DNA of 64,000 bases from Clostridium tetanomorphum (GTDB lineage: Bacteria; Bacillota; Clostridia; Clostridiales; Clostridiaceae), in assembly GCF_017873215.1 (NCBI RefSeq), contig NZ_JAGGKA010000002.1:247841-311840 (forward strand). The letters are read 5' to 3'. This document shows positions 35,207 to 45,853 of this stretch, piece by piece (position 1 is the stretch's first letter; each line of letters opens with the position of its first letter). The translations under genes and the position numbers were made by a program. The notes below the pieces were generated by a model, which saw nothing but the letters and a program-made list of their open reading frames with translations, made no database searches and was not told the origin of the DNA.

Positions 35207-36949
35207 TTAATGAACTGTTTCTAATCTTTCTAGATCTTCAAAATGAAGAGTTTCTTTAAGAAGTAGTTCTTCTGTTATTTTATTTAAAGCAAAGCCTTCT
35301 TTTTTCAGAAGATTTTTTGTTTCTTCATAAAGATTATCTACAAGATTTTTACATTCTTTTATTATGCTATCTTTATTTATATTTAAATTCATTAACTCTT
35401 GCATATTTAAAAGGCCTAAAGTTTCTCCCATACCATATTGAGTTACCATATGATATGCGATATTTGTACATTGTTTCAAGTCATTATGAGCTCCAGTAGT
35501 TATATAGTCCTTGCCAAAGACTAGTTCTTCAGCAGCTCTTCCACCTAAAAGTACCATTATTCTCTTTTTTAAATAATCTTTATTTTGATATAAGCTATCT
35601 TCAGGTATACTTAAAGTATAACCACCAGCACCTTTAGTACTTGGTATAATAGTTACTTTAGATACTTTTTCATTAGGAAGAATCTTTAGGGATACTAAAG
35701 CATGTCCAACTTCGTGAAAGGCTGTTATTTTTCTATCTTTTTCTTTTATAAAATCTCTATTTTGTTTTTCATAACCAGCAATAACTATAGAGAAAGCTTT
35801 ATCCATATGAGTATTCTCTATAAATTCACTTTCTTCTTTACAAGCAAGTATAGCTGCTTCGTTTACTAAATTTTCCAGTTTTGCACCAGAGAAGTAAGCA
35901 GTTTTTTGAGACCACTCTTTTATATCAATAGATTTAGTTGGCTTGTTTTTTAAGTGAAGGTTAAGGATTTTTTCTCTAGCAGATAAGTCTGGTAAAGATA
36001 CTTCAATATGTCTATCGAATCTTCCAGGTCTTAGTAAGGCTTCATCCAGCATATCTAATCTATTGGTAGCAGCCATAACTATGATACCATTTTTTTCATT
36101 AAAGCCGGACATTTCTGTAAGTAAAGCATTTAAAGTTTGATCTCTTTCATCAGAACCACCAGTTTTGGAATTATCTCTTTTCTTACCTATAGCATCTATT
36201 TCATCTATGAAAATAACTGCTTTTCCATGTCCTTTTGCTTTTTTAAATAATTGACGTATTCTACTAGCTCCAACTCCTACATAAACTTGTACGAAATCAG
36301 AACCTGACATTGCATAGAAAGGGACATTAGCTTCTCCAGCTACAGCTTTAGCTAATAGAGTTTTACCCGTACCAGGCTCCCCATATAGTATTATTCCTTT
36401 TGGCATTCTCGCTCCATAGGAACTATATTTTTCAGGATTTTTCAAAAAGTCAACAATATCCATTACACTTTCTTTTGCCTCTTCATTACCAGCTACATCT
36501 TTAAAAGTAAAAGGAATATCTTCTACAGCTGAGGCATCTAAAGAATCAACGGATAACATACCTTTAGAAGTTATTTTTGAAGATTTAATTAACACTACTA
36601 TTAAAGAGATAACTGATATCATAAAAGAAGATGTAAATATAATAGATGGAACATCAGAAGGAGAGTTTTCTAAAACCTCAACTCCTTGTTTCAAGAGATT
36701 TTCTTTAAAATTATCGATTCTAGGATTTTCGGTTTCATATGTTTTGCCGTCAGACAATTTTAATTTTATTTTAGGTGTATCTGTAAAATACACTGTAGAT
36801 ACTTTCTTATGAGACAAGTATTCTAAAAATTGAACGTAACTTATATTTCTGTTTCTTTTAAACCCATAATTTACAGTAAATAACATAATCAAAGATATTA
36901 CTGCTGTAATTATAGGAATAAAGATTTGCTTTTTCTTTATTTTATCCAT
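35207..36949 (-). CDS. FtsH-family ATP-dependent zinc metalloprotease (paralogue)
   Basis: 580 residues. Two membrane helices (about 9-27 and 103-122) flank a short outside domain with the FtsH YVQFLEYL start. The AAA domain has Walker A GEPGTGKT at 190-197 (Glu where most FtsH have Pro), Walker [11 protein letters not shown], the second region of homology [19 protein letters not shown], and the peptidase zinc motif HEVGH at 412-416 (usually HEAGH), with a third ligand Asp in [10 protein letters not shown]. It is active by all key residues but shorter than housekeeping FtsH at the C-terminus. It degrades membrane and short-lived proteins; here probably a second, specialised copy. Confidence 0.9.
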   Translation of the reverse strand: MDKIKKKQIFIPIITAVISLIMLFTVNYGFKRNRNISYVQFLEYLSHKKVSTVYFTDTPKIKLKLSDGKTYETENPRIDNFKENLLKQGVEVLENSPSDVPSIIFTSSFMISVISLIVVLIKSSKITSKGMLSVDSLDASAVEDIPFTFKDVAGNEEAKESVMDIVDFLKNPEKYSSYGARMPKGIILYGEPGTGKTLLAKAVAGEANVPFYAMSGSDFVQVYVGVGASRIRQLFKKAKGHGKAVIFIDEIDAIGKKRDNSKTGGSDERDQTLNALLTEMSGFNEKNGIIVMAATNRLDMLDEALLRPGRFDRHIEVSLPDLSAREKILNLHLKNKPTKSIDIKEWSQKTAYFSGAKLENLVNEAAILACKEESEFIENTHMDKAFSIVIAGYEKQNRDFIKEKDRKITAFHEVGHALVSLKILPNEKVSKVTIIPSTKGAGGYTLSIPEDSLYQNKDYLKKRIMVLLGGRAAEELVFGKDYITTGAHNDLKQCTNIAYHMVTQYGMGETLGLLNMQELMNLNINKDSIIKECKNLVDNLYEETKNLLKKEGFALNKITEELLLKETLHFEDLERLETVH

Positions 36950-37282
36950 TCATTAAAACCCCCATATAAATTTAGTTTTACTATCCCACTGTCAAAGAAA
37001 ATATTTTTCGCATCATAATAGTATAATAATTCTGTATTTTAGTCCAATGAAAATCATAAAATTTTCTATAGTAATTTATGTGATAAAAGGTTGTTCATTC
37101 TAATTATAAGGAAAAATAAAGATAATATAGAAAAATTAATAACTATTTGTATGTAAAATATTATTGCAGAAACAATTATTTATTGTATACTTTAATATAT
37201 AAGTAGTGAAAAATTATTTGATTTTAAATTAGAGGGTTACATAAGAATTTTTAAAATACCTGTGAATAATTGGAGGAGTTTT
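36950..37282. other. Divergent promoter region between ftsH paralogue and DUF1232 gene
   Basis: 333 bases without a gene. It holds the GGGGG ribosome site of the minus-strand ftsH paralogue at its left end and a plus-strand promoter at 37164-37191. The rest is plain A+T-rich DNA; I see no repeat or structured RNA. Confidence 0.6.
37164..37191 (+). promoter_or_regulatory. Vegetative promoter of the DUF1232 gene
   Basis: TTGCAG at 37164-37169, 16-base spacer, TATACT at 37186-37191, close to sigma-A consensus; about 90 bases before the start. Confidence 0.5.
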
Positions 37283-38278
37283 ATGAAAATATCAGCAGTA
37301 AAAGCTGTTTTAACAGAGAAAGATGTATTAGGGATAATAAAAGAGTATGTAAAAATAGAAGGTTTATTTTTAGAAGAATTAACTATAAATGAATTTATAG
37401 TTCTTAAGGGTACTTATAAAAAGAAGATTAGTATACCTTTTATAATAAAGATAGGACTTGGAAGCATAAAAGATAATTTACTAAAGATAAAAATATTTAA
37501 TGTTAAAATAGCAAAAATAGGTATACTTAATATTATCAAAAATTTTGCTCTAAAGAATATATTAAAAGATTTTAAAAAATACGGTATAGAGGTAGATAAA
37601 GATACAGTTTCTTTAGATTTAAATGGAGTTTCACAATTTATTCCATACTTTTATTTTAAGTTAAATAAAATAACTATAACAAATGGAGCATTAGAAGCTG
37701 AAATAGAAGATATGGTGTATGCAAAGGATAAAGAAATACCAGAAATAGAAGAAGAGGAGAAAAAGTATACTACTCCACAGGATTGCTATACTAAATTTAG
37801 AAAAGATATAGAAAACAATATACCAAGTAAGTATGAGAAAATTCTTGAGTATGCTATGATTATACCAGATATAGTAGCCTTATTGTGGAGAATATTTAAA
37901 GATAAAAGAGTAGACACTTTTACTAAAGCAAAAGCAATAGGGGTAGTAGGATATTTAGCAATGCCTTTTGATATATTGCCAGATTTTATTCCTTTTATAG
38001 GAAAAATAGATGACATAGCAGTAGCATTTTATGGACTAAATTCAATAATTAATGATATACCAGAAGAAATTATATTAGAAAATTGGCAGGGAGAAAAGAA
38101 TATTATAATTATTGTAAAAGAAGGAGTAAAATACATAGCGGAAATAGTTGGAAGTCAAAATATTAGTACCTTACTTGCTACAATTAAGAACTTATCAAAA
38201 AATGAAAATAAAAAGAAAAATAATGAAAAAGATAAAAATTGCAATTTAGAAAATAATAGGGCTGTAAATGAAGAGTAA
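37283..38278 (+). CDS. DUF1232 (YkvA-like) domain protein
   Basis: 331 residues from ATG 37283 (TTGGAGGAG upstream). The first 165 residues form a beta-rich domain of unknown family (LEELTINEFIVLKGTYKKK). DUF1232 follows at about 210-265 with the hallmark KAKAIGVVGYLAMPFDILPD followed by FIPFIGKIDDIAV, a re-entrant hydrophobic hairpin. The C-terminus is a Lys/Asn-rich tail. YkvA-type proteins lack a firm function and are thought to associate with membranes. It stands alone before rnhA. Confidence 0.82.
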   Translation: MKISAVKAVLTEKDVLGIIKEYVKIEGLFLEELTINEFIVLKGTYKKKISIPFIIKIGLGSIKDNLLKIKIFNVKIAKIGILNIIKNFALKNILKDFKKYGIEVDKDTVSLDLNGVSQFIPYFYFKLNKITITNGALEAEIEDMVYAKDKEIPEIEEEEKKYTTPQDCYTKFRKDIENNIPSKYEKILEYAMIIPDIVALLWRIFKDKRVDTFTKAKAIGVVGYLAMPFDILPDFIPFIGKIDDIAVAFYGLNSIINDIPEEIILENWQGEKNIIIIVKEGVKYIAEIVGSQNISTLLATIKNLSKNENKKKNNEKDKNCNLENNRAVNEE

Positions 38279-38358
38279 GATAAATTGATTAGGAACAATA
38301 TAATACACAATTTTTATGTTTGTTATATGAGAGAAGATAAGGGAGGACATGGGAATAT

Positions 38359-38811
38359 ATGAAAAAAGTTATAATATATACTGACGGAGCCTGTAGAGGA
38401 AATGGGAAAGAAAATACTATTGGTGGTTACGGTATAGTACTTATGTATAACGAAGTGAAGAAGGAGATTAAAAAAGCTGTAGTAAACACTACTAATAATA
38501 TAATGGAGTTAACGGCAGTAATAGAGGCACTTTCTTTACTTAAGGAACCCTGTGAAGCAGAAGTTTATAGCGATTCAGCTTATGTAGTAAATGCTATAAA
38601 TAATAAATGGATAGATTCTTGGTTGAAGAATGGTTGGAAAACTTCATCTAAGGAGCCAGTTAAGAATAAAGAGCTTTGGGAAAAATTAATAAAATTATTA
38701 AATTATCATAAAGTAAAGTTTATAAAGGTTAAAGGACATTCAGATAATGAATTTAATAATAGATGTGATAAATTAGCAAACGATGCTATGGATGAATTAT
38801 TACTAAAGTAA
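38359..38811 (+). CDS. rnhA: Ribonuclease HI
   Basis: 150 residues, the usual length. The catalytic carboxylates are all present: Asp in [10 protein letters not shown], Glu in [12 protein letters not shown], Asp in [11 protein letters not shown] and Asp in [15 protein letters not shown]. The basic handle region ([20 protein letters not shown]) is also present, so this is the E. coli-like type 1 enzyme that removes RNA from RNA-DNA hybrids. The start follows GGGAGGA by 12 bases. Confidence 0.95.
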   Translation: MKKVIIYTDGACRGNGKENTIGGYGIVLMYNEVKKEIKKAVVNTTNNIMELTAVIEALSLLKEPCEAEVYSDSAYVVNAINNKWIDSWLKNGWKTSSKEPVKNKELWEKLIKLLNYHKVKFIKVKGHSDNEFNNRCDKLANDAMDELLLK

Positions 38812-38901
38812 AAAATTTGCTTATGGTAAAAGTTCCTTGATTAAAAAATATTAAATTGCATAATCTATTCATAAGAATAAATTAGGAGAGGTGAATATAT
38901 T

Positions 38902-39066
38902 ATGCAAAGAAAGCTTTTAACTGGTATGGTTATAGGAGCAGCAGCTACTATGTTGTTTTTACCTGATATGAATAAAGGTACAAAAAGAAGAATAAAAAGA
39001 GCCAATAGATATATGAAGAATGCAGCAGGAGATATATATGATAACATGATGAGACGAATGAGATAA
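38902..39066 (+). CDS. Small YtxH-like protein
   Basis: 54 residues from ATG 38902, behind AGGAGAGGTGA. An N-terminal hydrophobic Gly/Ala helix (LTGMVIGAAATMLFLPD) is followed by a very basic amphipathic segment (NKGTKRRIKRANRYMK). This resembles the start of YtxH-type stress or sporulation proteins, in which a small membrane helix precedes a charged tail. A terminator follows within 40 bases. Its strong ribosome site and terminator support it as real. Confidence 0.68.
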   Translation: MQRKLLTGMVIGAAATMLFLPDMNKGTKRRIKRANRYMKNAAGDIYDNMMRRMR

Positions 39067-39100
39067 TATAAAAAATATTATAAATTAAAGAAGATATTTA

Positions 39101-39138
39101 TAGAAAAAGGCAGATTCGTACAATCTGTCCTTTTTTGG
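39101..39138 (+). terminator. Terminator of the YtxH-like gene
   Basis: AAAAAGGCAGATT (39104-39116) pairs with AATCTGTCCTTTTT (from 39122) and runs into TTTTTT. Confidence 0.82.
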
Positions 39139-39314
39139 TGTAAATTTTTAATTTATAAGAAATTGTAATATATTTTTCTAAAATTTTAATATACATACCA
39201 AAAATATGTTATAATATATAAAGAATTTGCACAATAGTTAAATGTAATTAAATTTATTATATATATTTTTATTTTGGCATATTACGCAATTAAGAAGAAA
39301 AGGAAGAGTGGACT

Positions 39315-40619
39315 ATGGAAATATTGTCTCTAGGTGAAAAAATAAAAAGAAGAAGAAAAGAATTAGATATGACACTAAAAGATTTAGCAGGAGATAGAAT
39401 TACTCCAGGTCAAATAAGTCTTGTTGAATCTGGTAAATCTAACCCAAGTATGGATCTCTTAGAGTATTTAGCAGCAACATTAAATACTTCAGTAGAGTAT
39501 CTAATGGAGTCAGAAGAAACCCAAGCGGAAAAAATATGCACCTATTTTGAGACTATTGCAGAATCTTATATATTGAATAATGATCTTTCGTTAGGTGAAC
39601 AATATATAGAAAGAGCTTTATATTATGCGGAAAAATACAGCTTAGAGTATAGAAAAGCGAGAAATTTATATCTAAGAGGTATAATATATATAAGCAAAAA
39701 AGAAATGGCTTTAGCTCAACAGTTTTTTTTATCTGCTAACGTAATATTTATAAAAGATAATAAATATGAAGAAACTATAAATACATTTGTTAATCTTGGC
39801 AAAATAACTTTAGAACTTAAAGCATATCATTCATCTTGTAGTTATTTTCAACAAGCAGAAAAGGTGTATAATGATAATGATATAGGAAATGATTTTATGT
39901 TAGGAGAAATATATTATTATATGGCTTATACTAACTTTAAGTTAGAAAATTTAGACAAAGCTATAAATTATTCGTTCCTTGCAAAAGAAAAGTTTAAGCA
40001 AATAGATAATAAAAAAGAATATGCTAATACTTTACTTATGATTGCAGAACAATATAGTAAAAAAGGCGATATAGATAATGCTATAAAGTATTCTAAAAAG
40101 ACTTTAAGTTTATTTAAAGAAATAGATGATCAAGTATATGTAGCTCAAATTGAAAATAATTTGGGAAGACTTTTCTATGAGTTTGAAAATATAGAAGAAT
40201 CTTTTTTACATTTAAATAAAGCTAGGGAATTAAGAAGAAATATAAAGGATTCAAAACTAATTGAAACTTTAGTAAATATATGTGAAAATTATATTAAGCT
40301 TAAGAATATAGAAAAGTCTAAAGAGACCCTAGAAGAAATAATAGATAATATAGAAGATGGAGATCATAATGCATTAATTCAATATTATCTGTTAAAGTAT
40401 AGAATTCACATGTTGGAAGGAGATTCAAAGGAGGCTGAAAATACTTTAATACTAGCGTTAAATTTTGTACAAAATATGGACTATTTAAAAGAAGCCGCTG
40501 AAATATCTATTATGATAGGTAAGTTCTATATAGATAATGGTAGAGATAAAGAGGCTGCACAGTATCTAAATAGTGGGGTTGAGATATTTAAGAAATTAGG
40601 CATATTAAAAGAGTCTTAA
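39315..40619 (+). CDS. HTH (XRE) plus TPR transcriptional regulator, copy 1
   Basis: 434 residues. Residues 1-70 are a lambda-repressor-type helix-turn-helix (LGEKIKRRRKELDMTLKDLA, then ITPGQISLVESGKSNPSMDLL). The rest is about eight tetratricopeptide repeats, all helical, with the typical A-x(3)-Y/F patterns. This is the architecture of peptide-responsive RNPP-like regulators (PlcR/Rgg/NprR-like) and of other clostridial TPR regulators. No small signal-peptide gene is seen next to it. A paralogue follows after 18 bases, so they are cotranscribed. Confidence 0.85.
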   Translation: MEILSLGEKIKRRRKELDMTLKDLAGDRITPGQISLVESGKSNPSMDLLEYLAATLNTSVEYLMESEETQAEKICTYFETIAESYILNNDLSLGEQYIERALYYAEKYSLEYRKARNLYLRGIIYISKKEMALAQQFFLSANVIFIKDNKYEETINTFVNLGKITLELKAYHSSCSYFQQAEKVYNDNDIGNDFMLGEIYYYMAYTNFKLENLDKAINYSFLAKEKFKQIDNKKEYANTLLMIAEQYSKKGDIDNAIKYSKKTLSLFKEIDDQVYVAQIENNLGRLFYEFENIEESFLHLNKARELRRNIKDSKLIETLVNICENYIKLKNIEKSKETLEEIIDNIEDGDHNALIQYYLLKYRIHMLEGDSKEAENTLILALNFVQNMDYLKEAAEISIMIGKFYIDNGRDKEAAQYLNSGVEIFKKLGILKES

Positions 40620-40637
40620 ATGGATAGGTGAAGAATT

Positions 40638-41891
40638 ATGGAGATACTTTCTACTGGAGAGAAAATTAGAAGGGCTAGGATATATAAGGGATATACATTA
40701 AAATATATATGTGAAGATAGAATTTCAGTTTCTAAAATGAGTTGTATAGAGAATGGGAAAGTTGTTCCAGAAGATTGGATATTGGAATTCATTGCTAAAA
40801 AATTAGATTTAGACATAGAATATTTAAAAGATGATGTTAGAAGTCAGATTAGAAATAATATAAATATTTTAAAAAATAGTGGTAAAAAAGATGATTATGA
40901 AAAAAATTTAGAGTATAATTTATCCTTTGCACAAGAATATCGTTATTATGAAGAAGCCTTTAATATAATGCATATGATATTTAGTTATAATATTGATAAA
41001 GGCAAATTTGGGAAACTTCAAGTGTTAATCCCAACATACTATGAAATTTGTTTAAAGTGTAAACTTGTAGAGAATCAGTTAACTTATTATATGGATATAG
41101 CTAGATATTTATACAGTTCAAGTGAATATGTTCAAGCTTCTGGATATTATAATACCATAAGAATAGAAGCAGAAAAATTAAAGAAAAATGAGGTTGTTGC
41201 AAAAGCTACTTTTAATGAATGTGCTTGCTATATTATGTTAGAAAAGTATGAAGAAGCATATAAGATTGCTGAGTCCCTTAAATCTTTAGTAGATTATTTT
41301 AATGATAATACTAAAAAAGCAGAGGCATATCACATGATGGCGGTACTATCATTAAGAATGAATAAGGAATGTTTTAAGGAATATGAACAAAAATCTTATG
41401 AATTATATGGGGAAAACAAAATCTATAAAGCAAATGCCATATATAACTACGCAGTTACTATGATGGATTTAGGACTTAGGGATGAAGGAATTCAATACAT
41501 AATGAAAGCTTTAGATTGTCATCCAAAAGAAAAAGAAGAAAATTTGGTAAGCTTTATGGTAATGTGCATTAATGAGTTAATTAAGAATGATATTATAGAT
41601 GAAGCAGAAAAAATTAGTAATGAAACAATAAATTATGCTATTGATTTAAATAATATAAAATATATAGAAAAAGCATATCATTGTAAGGCTTTAATATTAG
41701 GTAAAAAACATGAATTGGAAGCAGAAGAAATGTATATGAACTTATCTTTAGATACTTTAATGAAATTTGGAAACAAGAAAGAGGTATATGAAAGATATCT
41801 AGAGATGGGAAATATGTACCATAAGATGAATAATGTTGGGGAAGCAATAAAATATTTTAATTTAGCAATTAATTTATCTAAAAAGATCTAA
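40638..41891 (+). CDS. HTH (XRE) plus TPR transcriptional regulator, copy 2
   Basis: 417 residues, same layout as its upstream neighbour: HTH at 1-67 (STGEKIRRARIYKGYTLKYI, then ISVSKMSCIENGKVVPEDWIL) then about seven TPRs. The HTH differs strongly in the recognition helix from copy 1 (SKMSCIEN against GQISLVES), so it should bind another site, or has lost DNA binding and acts by pairing. Copy 1 fits consensus better. AGGTGAAG precedes the ATG. Confidence 0.82.
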   Translation: MEILSTGEKIRRARIYKGYTLKYICEDRISVSKMSCIENGKVVPEDWILEFIAKKLDLDIEYLKDDVRSQIRNNINILKNSGKKDDYEKNLEYNLSFAQEYRYYEEAFNIMHMIFSYNIDKGKFGKLQVLIPTYYEICLKCKLVENQLTYYMDIARYLYSSSEYVQASGYYNTIRIEAEKLKKNEVVAKATFNECACYIMLEKYEEAYKIAESLKSLVDYFNDNTKKAEAYHMMAVLSLRMNKECFKEYEQKSYELYGENKIYKANAIYNYAVTMMDLGLRDEGIQYIMKALDCHPKEKEENLVSFMVMCINELIKNDIIDEAEKISNETINYAIDLNNIKYIEKAYHCKALILGKKHELEAEEMYMNLSLDTLMKFGNKKEVYERYLEMGNMYHKMNNVGEAIKYFNLAINLSKKI

Positions 41892-41949
41892 TTTTTATTA
41901 GAACTAATGTTTATATAATTTAAATTTTAATTATTAAGAGATATATTAT

Positions 41950-41990
41950 AAAAAACTGTATGAAAAATTTATTTTTCATACAGTTTTTTA
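41950..41990 (+). terminator. Terminator of the HTH-TPR operon
   Basis: AAAAAACTGTATGAAAAA pairs with TTTTTCATACAGTTTTTT, a perfect 18-base stem with a 4-base loop. Confidence 0.88.
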
Positions 41991-42093
41991 TATAAATTCT
42001 TGCAAAAAAGATTGATATAGCTAATTAAGTTAAATTAGTTTTTTATTTCTCTTTAGATTTTAATATTATATAATTAATCTCTATATTATAGAC

Positions 42094-42110
42094 TTTGACT
42101 TTCTTTGACT
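42094..42110 (-). promoter_or_regulatory. CtsR operator of clpB
   Basis: TTTGACTTTCTTTGACT; its complement AGTCAAAGAAAGTCAAA fits the CtsR heptad repeat (A/G)GTCAAA-NAN-(A/G)GTCAAA at every position. It overlaps the -35 box of the clpB promoter, so bound CtsR would block it; heat shock would release it. Confidence 0.88.
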
Positions 42111-42123
42111 ATTATATTAATAT
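42095..42123 (+). promoter_or_regulatory. Vegetative promoter of clpB
   Basis: TTGACT at 42095-42100, 17-base spacer, TAATAT at 42118-42123. The -35 lies within the CtsR operator. It leaves a 5' leader of about 90 bases before the start codon; I see no strong fold in it. Confidence 0.6.
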
Positions 42124-42219
42124 TTAAATTGTAGAAGATTTAAATATAACTATTATGAATTTAATTATACTAATTACTGATATATACTAGAGGAAAATAT
42201 AATGTGGAGGTATTAAAAA

Positions 42220-44826
42220 ATGGATATTGAAAAATTAACATTGAAAGTTCAGCAGTCAATAAATGAAGCTCAATTGATAGCAGTAAAGTATAATCATCAG
42301 CAAATAGATGTGGTTCATCTGTTTTCTGCCCTTATTTCTCAAGAAGATGGACTTATTCCCAATATATTAGGAAAAATAGGTATTAATATAAAGTTACTTA
42401 ATGAAGAAACTAATAAAGAATTAGATAAAATGCCTAAAGTTTTGGGAGAAGGAGCTCAAAGTTCAGGAGTTTATGCAACAAGAAGATTTGAAGAAGTATT
42501 TGTAAAAGGAGAGAAGATAGCTAAGGATTTTAAGGATTCCTATATAAGTGTAGAACATGTTATGTTAGCTATGATGGATATTGATAAAAATGGAATTGTA
42601 GGCAACATATTAAAAAACTTTAGTATAACTAAGGAAGCATTTTTAAATGTACTAGCTGAAGTTAGGGGAAACCAAAGAGTAGATACACAAGATCCAGAAG
42701 GAACATATGAAGCTTTAGTTAAATACGGAAGAAATTTAATTGATGATGCTAAAAAGCATAAACTTGATCCAGTTATAGGAAGAGATGAAGAAATAAGAAG
42801 AGTTATTAGAATTCTTTCAAGAAGAACTAAAAATAATCCGGTGCTTATAGGAGAACCTGGTGTAGGTAAAACTGCTATAGTAGAAGGATTAGCAGAAAGA
42901 ATAGTAAGAGGTGATGTTCCAGAGGGACTAAAAAATAAAATAATTTTTTCTTTAGATATGGGAGCATTAATTGCAGGAGCTAAGTATAGAGGAGAATTTG
43001 AGGAAAGGCTTAAAGCAGTTTTAAAAGAAGTGCAAAATAGTGAGGGAAGAATAATATTATTTATAGATGAAATTCATACTATAGTTGGTGCTGGAAAAAC
43101 AGAAGGAGCTATGGATGCCGGAAATCTTATAAAACCAATGCTAGCAAGAGGAGAACTCCATTGTATAGGGGCTACTACTTTTGATGAATACAGAAAATAT
43201 ATAGAAAAAGATAAAGCTTTAGAAAGAAGATTTCAACCTGTAATTGTAGAAGAACCTACAGTAGAGGATAGTATATCTATACTTAGAGGATTAAAAGAAA
43301 GATTTGAAATACATCATGGAATAAGAATTCATGATTCAGCTATAGTAGCTGCAGCAAAATTATCAAATAGATATATAACAGATAGATATCTACCAGACAA
43401 GGCCATAGATTTAATTGATGAAGCTGGAGCTATGATAAGATCAGAAATAGACAGTATGCCTACTGAAATGGATACAATAAAAAGAAAAATATTTCAATTG
43501 GAGATTGAAAAAGAAGCATTATCAAAAGAAAAAGATATTAGATCAGAAGAAAGATTAAAGGCATTAGAAAGGGAATTAAGTAATTTAAAAGAAAAAGATA
43601 AGGAAATGACATCTAAATATGAAAAGGAAAAGGAACAGATAGTAGGAGTAAGGAATTTAAAAGAAAGGCTAGATGAAGCTAGAGGACAGTTAGAAAAAGC
43701 AGAAAGAGAATATGATTTAAATAAAGTAGCAGAATTGAAATATGGTGTTATTCCAGTTATAGAAAGGGATATAAAAGATAAAGAAGCTTTAATAAAAGAA
43801 AACAGTGAAGGAAATATGCTAAAAGAAGAAGTTACAGAAAATGAAATATCAGAAATTGTATCTAAATGGACTGGTATACCTGTGTCTAGGCTTGCAGAAG
43901 GAGAAAAGAAAAAACTTTTAAGATTAGAAGAAGAACTACAGGAAAGAGTAATAGGACAAGAGGAAGCGGTGACAGCAGTTTCAAATGCAGTAATAAGAGC
44001 AAGAGCAGGAATGAAAGATCCAAGAAGACCAATTGGCTCATTTATATTTTTAGGACCTACTGGAGTGGGTAAAACAGAATTAGCAAAAACTTTAGCTAGA
44101 ACTTTGTTTGATAGTGAAGAAAATATTATAAGAATAGATATGTCAGAATACATGGAAAAATATGCTGTATCAAGACTTATAGGAGCTCCTCCAGGATATG
44201 TAGGATATGAAGAAGGAGGACAATTAACTGAGGCGGTTAGAAGAAAGCCTTATTCAGTAATACTATTTGATGAGATAGAAAAAGCACATGAAGATGTGTT
44301 TAATGTATTCTTACAAATATTAGATGATGGAAGGCTTACAGATAACAAAGGAAAAACTGTGGATTTCAAAAATTGTATAATTATAATGACATCTAATATA
44401 GGAAGTAGTTATCTTCTAGATAATAACTTGGATTCTGGTATAGAAGAAGGAATAAGAAATAGAGTAATGAATGAACTTAAAGGAAGATTCAAACCAGAAT
44501 TTTTAAACAGATTAGATGATATTATAATGTTTAAACCGCTTACAAATAATGAAATAACTAAGATAATAGATATTTTCTTAAAAGATATAGTTAAAAGGCT
44601 ACAGGATAAAAATATTTCTTTAATAGTAACAGATAAAGCAAAAAAACTTATGGCTAAGGAAGGGTATGATCCTATTTATGGAGCAAGACCTTTAAAAAGG
44701 TATATTGAGAATACAATAGAAACACAAATAGCTAAGCAGATAATTAAGGGAGAAATCTATGAAGGATGTACTATAGGAGTAGATAGCAAAGATGAAAATA
44801 TTATAATAGAAAGGGTAAATAATTAA
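42220..44826 (+). CDS. clpB: ATP-dependent chaperone ClpB
   Basis: 868 residues, normal ClpB length. N domain (1-150) with the paired Clp_N repeats, first AAA+ ring with Walker [10 protein letters not shown] and [24 protein letters not shown], then a full coiled-coil middle domain (about 405-535; [15 protein letters not shown] and following), which separates ClpB from ClpA and ClpC. The second ring has Walker [10 protein letters not shown] and [20 protein letters not shown]. No ClpP-binding loop of the IGF/L type is seen. It rescues aggregated proteins with DnaK. Controlled by the CtsR site upstream. Confidence 0.96.
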   Translation: MDIEKLTLKVQQSINEAQLIAVKYNHQQIDVVHLFSALISQEDGLIPNILGKIGINIKLLNEETNKELDKMPKVLGEGAQSSGVYATRRFEEVFVKGEKIAKDFKDSYISVEHVMLAMMDIDKNGIVGNILKNFSITKEAFLNVLAEVRGNQRVDTQDPEGTYEALVKYGRNLIDDAKKHKLDPVIGRDEEIRRVIRILSRRTKNNPVLIGEPGVGKTAIVEGLAERIVRGDVPEGLKNKIIFSLDMGALIAGAKYRGEFEERLKAVLKEVQNSEGRIILFIDEIHTIVGAGKTEGAMDAGNLIKPMLARGELHCIGATTFDEYRKYIEKDKALERRFQPVIVEEPTVEDSISILRGLKERFEIHHGIRIHDSAIVAAAKLSNRYITDRYLPDKAIDLIDEAGAMIRSEIDSMPTEMDTIKRKIFQLEIEKEALSKEKDIRSEERLKALERELSNLKEKDKEMTSKYEKEKEQIVGVRNLKERLDEARGQLEKAEREYDLNKVAELKYGVIPVIERDIKDKEALIKENSEGNMLKEEVTENEISEIVSKWTGIPVSRLAEGEKKKLLRLEEELQERVIGQEEAVTAVSNAVIRARAGMKDPRRPIGSFIFLGPTGVGKTELAKTLARTLFDSEENIIRIDMSEYMEKYAVSRLIGAPPGYVGYEEGGQLTEAVRRKPYSVILFDEIEKAHEDVFNVFLQILDDGRLTDNKGKTVDFKNCIIIMTSNIGSSYLLDNNLDSGIEEGIRNRVMNELKGRFKPEFLNRLDDIIMFKPLTNNEITKIIDIFLKDIVKRLQDKNISLIVTDKAKKLMAKEGYDPIYGARPLKRYIENTIETQIAKQIIKGEIYEGCTIGVDSKDENIIIERVNN

Positions 44827-44966
44827 TGGATAGTTGTGTAAATTTAGAATAAAACAACTTTATTTAATAATAATTACCTAAAAATAATAAGCATTAATAA
44901 GGAGATAAGGGTTAATCTATATAGTATAAGAATATATATTTTAAATTATATAAGAAGGTGCTTTTT

Positions 44967-45779
44967 ATGAAAAAGTTGTCTTTACACAAACATATAGTTA
45001 AATTTCTTTATCTCCTTTTTTGTATTTTTATTTTTACCACTCCATTTGTAACTAGGAATAATTTAGATATGATAAATTTTTATGGAATCATGGATAATGA
45101 TGTAGCTGTTAATTCTAATAATAAATCTAAAATTGCATTTTTAACCTTTGATGATGGACCATCACCAAATAATACAAGGAAGATATTGAAAATACTTAAA
45201 GAGAATGATGTAAAAGCCACTTTTTTTATAGTTGGTACAAAAGGAGAGGCTAACCCCCAAATATTAAGAGAATTAAGTAATAATGGTATGTGCATATTAC
45301 CACATAGTTATTCACATAGCTATAAAGATATTTATAGCAGTTCAAATAGTTATTTTAATGATCTAAATAAGTGTATAGATGTAATAAAAAGAATTACGGG
45401 TACAGCACCTCTTCCTTATACTAGATTACCGGGAGGATCTGACAATTTAGTTTCAAATCCGGAAAATCTAAGAACCATAAGGAATAAGTTAAATGCAAAA
45501 GGCATAGATTATGTAGATTGGAATGTAAGTTCTGGAGACGCATCTGAAGAGACAGTAACTACTAGTACTATAAAAAATAATGTATTCAATCAATGTAAAA
45601 ACAATAATTTTTCAGTAATACTTATGCATGATACTTATTATAAAAATACTACTGTAGAAGCATTGCCATATACTATAAAGCATTTGAAAGAGCAGGGATT
45701 CGAATTTAGAACTTTTGAAAATCTATCTGCTTGGGAAAGAGGAACTATGATCAATATGGGTATAATTAACAGAAGATGA
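44967..45779 (+). CDS. Exported polysaccharide deacetylase (NodB family)
   Basis: 270 residues from ATG 44967; GTG 44958 is in frame but too near the AGAAGG ribosome site. An N-terminal membrane helix (about 12-30) anchors or exports it. All NodB motifs are present: TFDDGPSP (catalytic and metal Asp), HSYSHS (metal His pair), TRLPGGS, DWNVSSGD and LMHDT. Relatives deacetylate peptidoglycan GlcNAc or MurNAc and so protect against lysozyme. It lies convergent to the LTA-synthase-like gene in an envelope cluster. Confidence 0.9.
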   Translation: MKKLSLHKHIVKFLYLLFCIFIFTTPFVTRNNLDMINFYGIMDNDVAVNSNNKSKIAFLTFDDGPSPNNTRKILKILKENDVKATFFIVGTKGEANPQILRELSNNGMCILPHSYSHSYKDIYSSSNSYFNDLNKCIDVIKRITGTAPLPYTRLPGGSDNLVSNPENLRTIRNKLNAKGIDYVDWNVSSGDASEETVTTSTIKNNVFNQCKNNNFSVILMHDTYYKNTTVEALPYTIKHLKEQGFEFRTFENLSAWERGTMINMGIINRR

Positions 45780-45803
45780 TAAGGTTATATAATTGAGTAA
45801 AAT

Positions 45804-45846
45804 AAAAATAGCTATCAAAAGTTTATAATTGATAGCTATTTTTATT
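45804..45846. terminator. Bidirectional terminator, deacetylase/LTA synthase convergence
   Basis: AAAAATAGCTATCAA pairs with TTGATAGCTATTTTT, perfect stem with about a 10-base loop and A/T tails on both sides. Confidence 0.85.
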
Positions 45847-45853
45847 ATAAAAT

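Noticed and set aside
43494..44153. 219-codon minus-strand frame inside clpB
   Set aside because: Ser/Phe/Leu-rich with no ribosome site and lying opposite the conserved middle and second AAA domain of clpB; a shadow of the real gene.
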